In this document: piece after piece, positions 20,586-21,538 of the stretch
Position numbering within the stretch: the first letter of the stretch is position 1
How the letters are laid out: every line of letters starts with the position of its first letter
Virus record (IMG/VR): IMGVR_UViG_3300027816_000458
Location: 1-21,538 of that record
Direction: 5' to 3' (one strand)
DNA from: a virus
DNA: 21,538 nucleotides
The notes under the pieces: model-generated
What the model was told of the DNA's origin: nothing
What the model saw: the letters and a program-made list of their open reading frames with translations, nothing else
Databases searched by the model: none
Program-made: the position numbers and the translations under genes

Positions 20586-20876
20586 TTATTTTAACAACTC
20601 TGTTATCCAACTTTGTCCGGCTCCTGGATTCCACCGGTGTATTACGCCTTTTGCTTCGAGTCTTTTTAAGGACCGTTTGATGGTTGACGCTGTTACATTG
20701 TTTTCAGCAGCCATCTTTTGTACAGATACACACAAAGTGTTGGTCTGACTATTGGCGTAGGTGCACATATAGGAATACAAGCCTTTATCAATAAGAGAAA
20801 GATCTGGATCTCGCATCACCTGGTTGGAACATTGTCCAAATCCACCAGCTAATCGAGTTTTTTTATGCTGTGACAT
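20586..20876 (-). CDS. Winged-helix DNA-binding protein
   Basis: A 96-residue product. Residues about 25-85 match a winged-helix N-terminal domain as in phage replication initiators: LSLIDKGLYSYMCTYA, VSVQKMAAENNVTASTIKRS, LKRLEAKGVIHRWNPGAG. The recognition helix is TASTIKRSLKRLEA. The first 20 residues contain a Gly/Gln-rich stretch. It is short compared with full initiators, so it is more likely a regulator. A perfect 9-bp inverted repeat at 20894-20932 upstream of its start is a candidate operator. It is followed directly by the structured RNA. Confidence 0.78.
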   Translation of the reverse strand: MSQHKKTRLAGGFGQCSNQVMRDPDLSLIDKGLYSYMCTYANSQTNTLCVSVQKMAAENNVTASTIKRSLKRLEAKGVIHRWNPGAGQSWITELLK

Positions 20877-20893
20877 GTGTAGATGTGTTGGTG

Positions 20894-20932
20894 TTGTAGA
20901 ACAAACTTAGAGAGTTTAAACCAGTTCTACAA
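20894..20932. promoter_or_regulatory. Inverted repeat TTGTAGAAC-N21-GTTCTACAA, candidate operator
   Basis: A perfect 9-bp inverted repeat with start-to-start distance of 30 bp (about three helical turns), 18-56 bp upstream of the winged-helix gene. GTTCTACAA also occurs at 8160-8168 in the same position after a terminator. Confidence 0.5.
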
Positions 20933-20934
20933 GA

Positions 20935-20966
20935 AAATGGGGTGACTTTTTTACGAGTCACCCCTC
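20935..20966 (-). terminator. Intrinsic terminator after the last gene
   Basis: GGGGTGACT (20939-20947) pairs perfectly with AGTCACCCC (20956-20964), loop 8 nt. On the minus strand ATTTTCTTG follows. Confidence 0.78.
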
Positions 20967-20982
20967 ATTGATCCAAACCATC

Positions 20983-21538
20983 CTAATCCAAACCTATGTT
21001 ATTCAATGCTTTATTGACAAAGTCATCACCGTTCAGTAGACGGAGATACTTTTCCCAGTTGTAGTTGCTGTCTTTACAGAGTTTTATCCGGGATATCAAC
21101 GAACCAGGATTCATTGATTCTACCGGTACTTCAAAGTTCTGTGAGACTTTGGACTCTTTCATACTGTCCGCTTTGGCTTTAAGGTCCAAAGCATGTTTGA
21201 GGATACTCATTTTGAGTTTGGTCTCGGGTGATATGTCCTCACTATGTTCCTCAATCTTTTGGTTGATTCTGTACAGCTTGAAAGCAGCCAGAGCCATTTC
21301 GTGATACTTGAAGAACATCAGAAGAGTCAACTCGTACTCTAAAGGATCCGTAATCGCTTTAAGGATTGTTTGTAAATCTCCACTGGAGCTTCTCAGTTCC
21401 ATGGGTGCTTCTGTGACTTCTTCATACATATCGAAACACAACAAAGCGTTTACAAAAGTGTAGAAGAAGATACGTTCACGAGCGTTTTTGTAAACAACGC
21501 CGGTGGGTTCAACGCAAGCAAAGAACTCGTCTTTACTG
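20983..21538 (-). CDS. Unknown protein, N-terminus outside the window
   Basis: The frame stays open from the stop at 20983 to the window edge (first full codon at 21537), so about 184 residues are visible. It reads SKDEFFACVEPTGVVYKNAR, then ERIFFYTFVNALLCFDMYEE, a helical Leu/Met/Lys part (ITDPLEYELTLLMFFKYHEM) and a C-terminal GDDFVNKALNNIGLD. A TTG at 21444 has been a possible start, but the upstream part is clearly protein-like and in frame. Mostly helical; no family recognised. It ends 17 nt before a strong terminator. Confidence 0.7.
   Translation of the reverse strand, partial: SKDEFFACVEPTGVVYKNARERIFFYTFVNALLCFDMYEEVTEAPMELRSSSGDLQTILKAITDPLEYELTLLMFFKYHEMALAAFKLYRINQKIEEHSEDISPETKLKMSILKHALDLKAKADSMKESKVSQNFEVPVESMNPGSLISRIKLCKDSNYNWEKYLRLLNGDDFVNKALNNIGLD

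Noticed and set aside
1-21538. CRISPR arrays, insertion sequences, rRNA genes
   Set aside because: No regularly spaced direct repeats, transposase or terminal inverted repeats, or rRNA signatures were seen.

Overview
The window looks like part of a large tailed bacteriophage genome, or a phage-derived element, whose host is probably a member of the Bacteroidota. The host guess is inference: most start codons lack a purine-rich Shine-Dalgarno and instead follow A-rich leaders such as AAAACAAAACAACAAAC-ATG, which is typical of that phylum. No ribosomal, metabolic or virion genes are present. The code appears standard, and TAA, TAG and TGA all serve as stops. Almost everything reads on the minus strand in tightly packed operons with 4-nt ATGA overlaps. 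The plus-strand exceptions are a small gene at 4586, the integrase at 9958 and a doubtful ORF at 20095.

Layout. 1-3810: a partial gene, a VWA protein and a MoxR-type AAA+ ATPase with an N-terminal extension (a CobS/CobT-like or RavA/ViaA-like pairing), and a small acidic protein. The ATPase stop codon lies directly behind a canonical slippery heptamer, and the -1 frame stays open for 40 protein-like codons. 3832-8107: DNA transactions, with a family-1 uracil-DNA glycosylase, an SF2 helicase, an HNH protein and small membrane or unknown proteins. 8235-9740: small genes separated by clear intrinsic terminators, ending in an HTH regulator. 9741-10860: operator-like repeats, the 5' half of a tRNA-Val, a small inverted repeat and a tyrosine integrase, which together suggest an attachment region. 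10802-13542: unknown small proteins, a second AAA ATPase, a zinc-ribbon protein and two very small genes.

RNA-rich part (13561-17437 and 20317-20580). About 640 nt of structured non-coding sequence is followed upstream by a complete tmRNA gene (15083-15689) and three tRNA-like genes, one carrying a stem-loop of about 53 nt inside its anticodon loop. A separate, strongly structured RNA candidate of about 264 nt sits at 20317-20580. Three of these RNAs begin 5-8 nt after the stop codon of the preceding gene, which suggests they are cut out of mRNAs rather than transcribed alone.

17468-21538: a coiled-coil protein, a beta-repeat protein, an SPFH/band-7 membrane protein with a two-helix membrane partner, a ParB/DGQHR-type protein, a winged-helix protein and a gene running off the window. 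The most interesting unexplained items are the frameshift candidate on the AAA+ gene, the tRNA with the inserted stem-loop, the two large structured RNAs and the half-tRNA beside the integrase.
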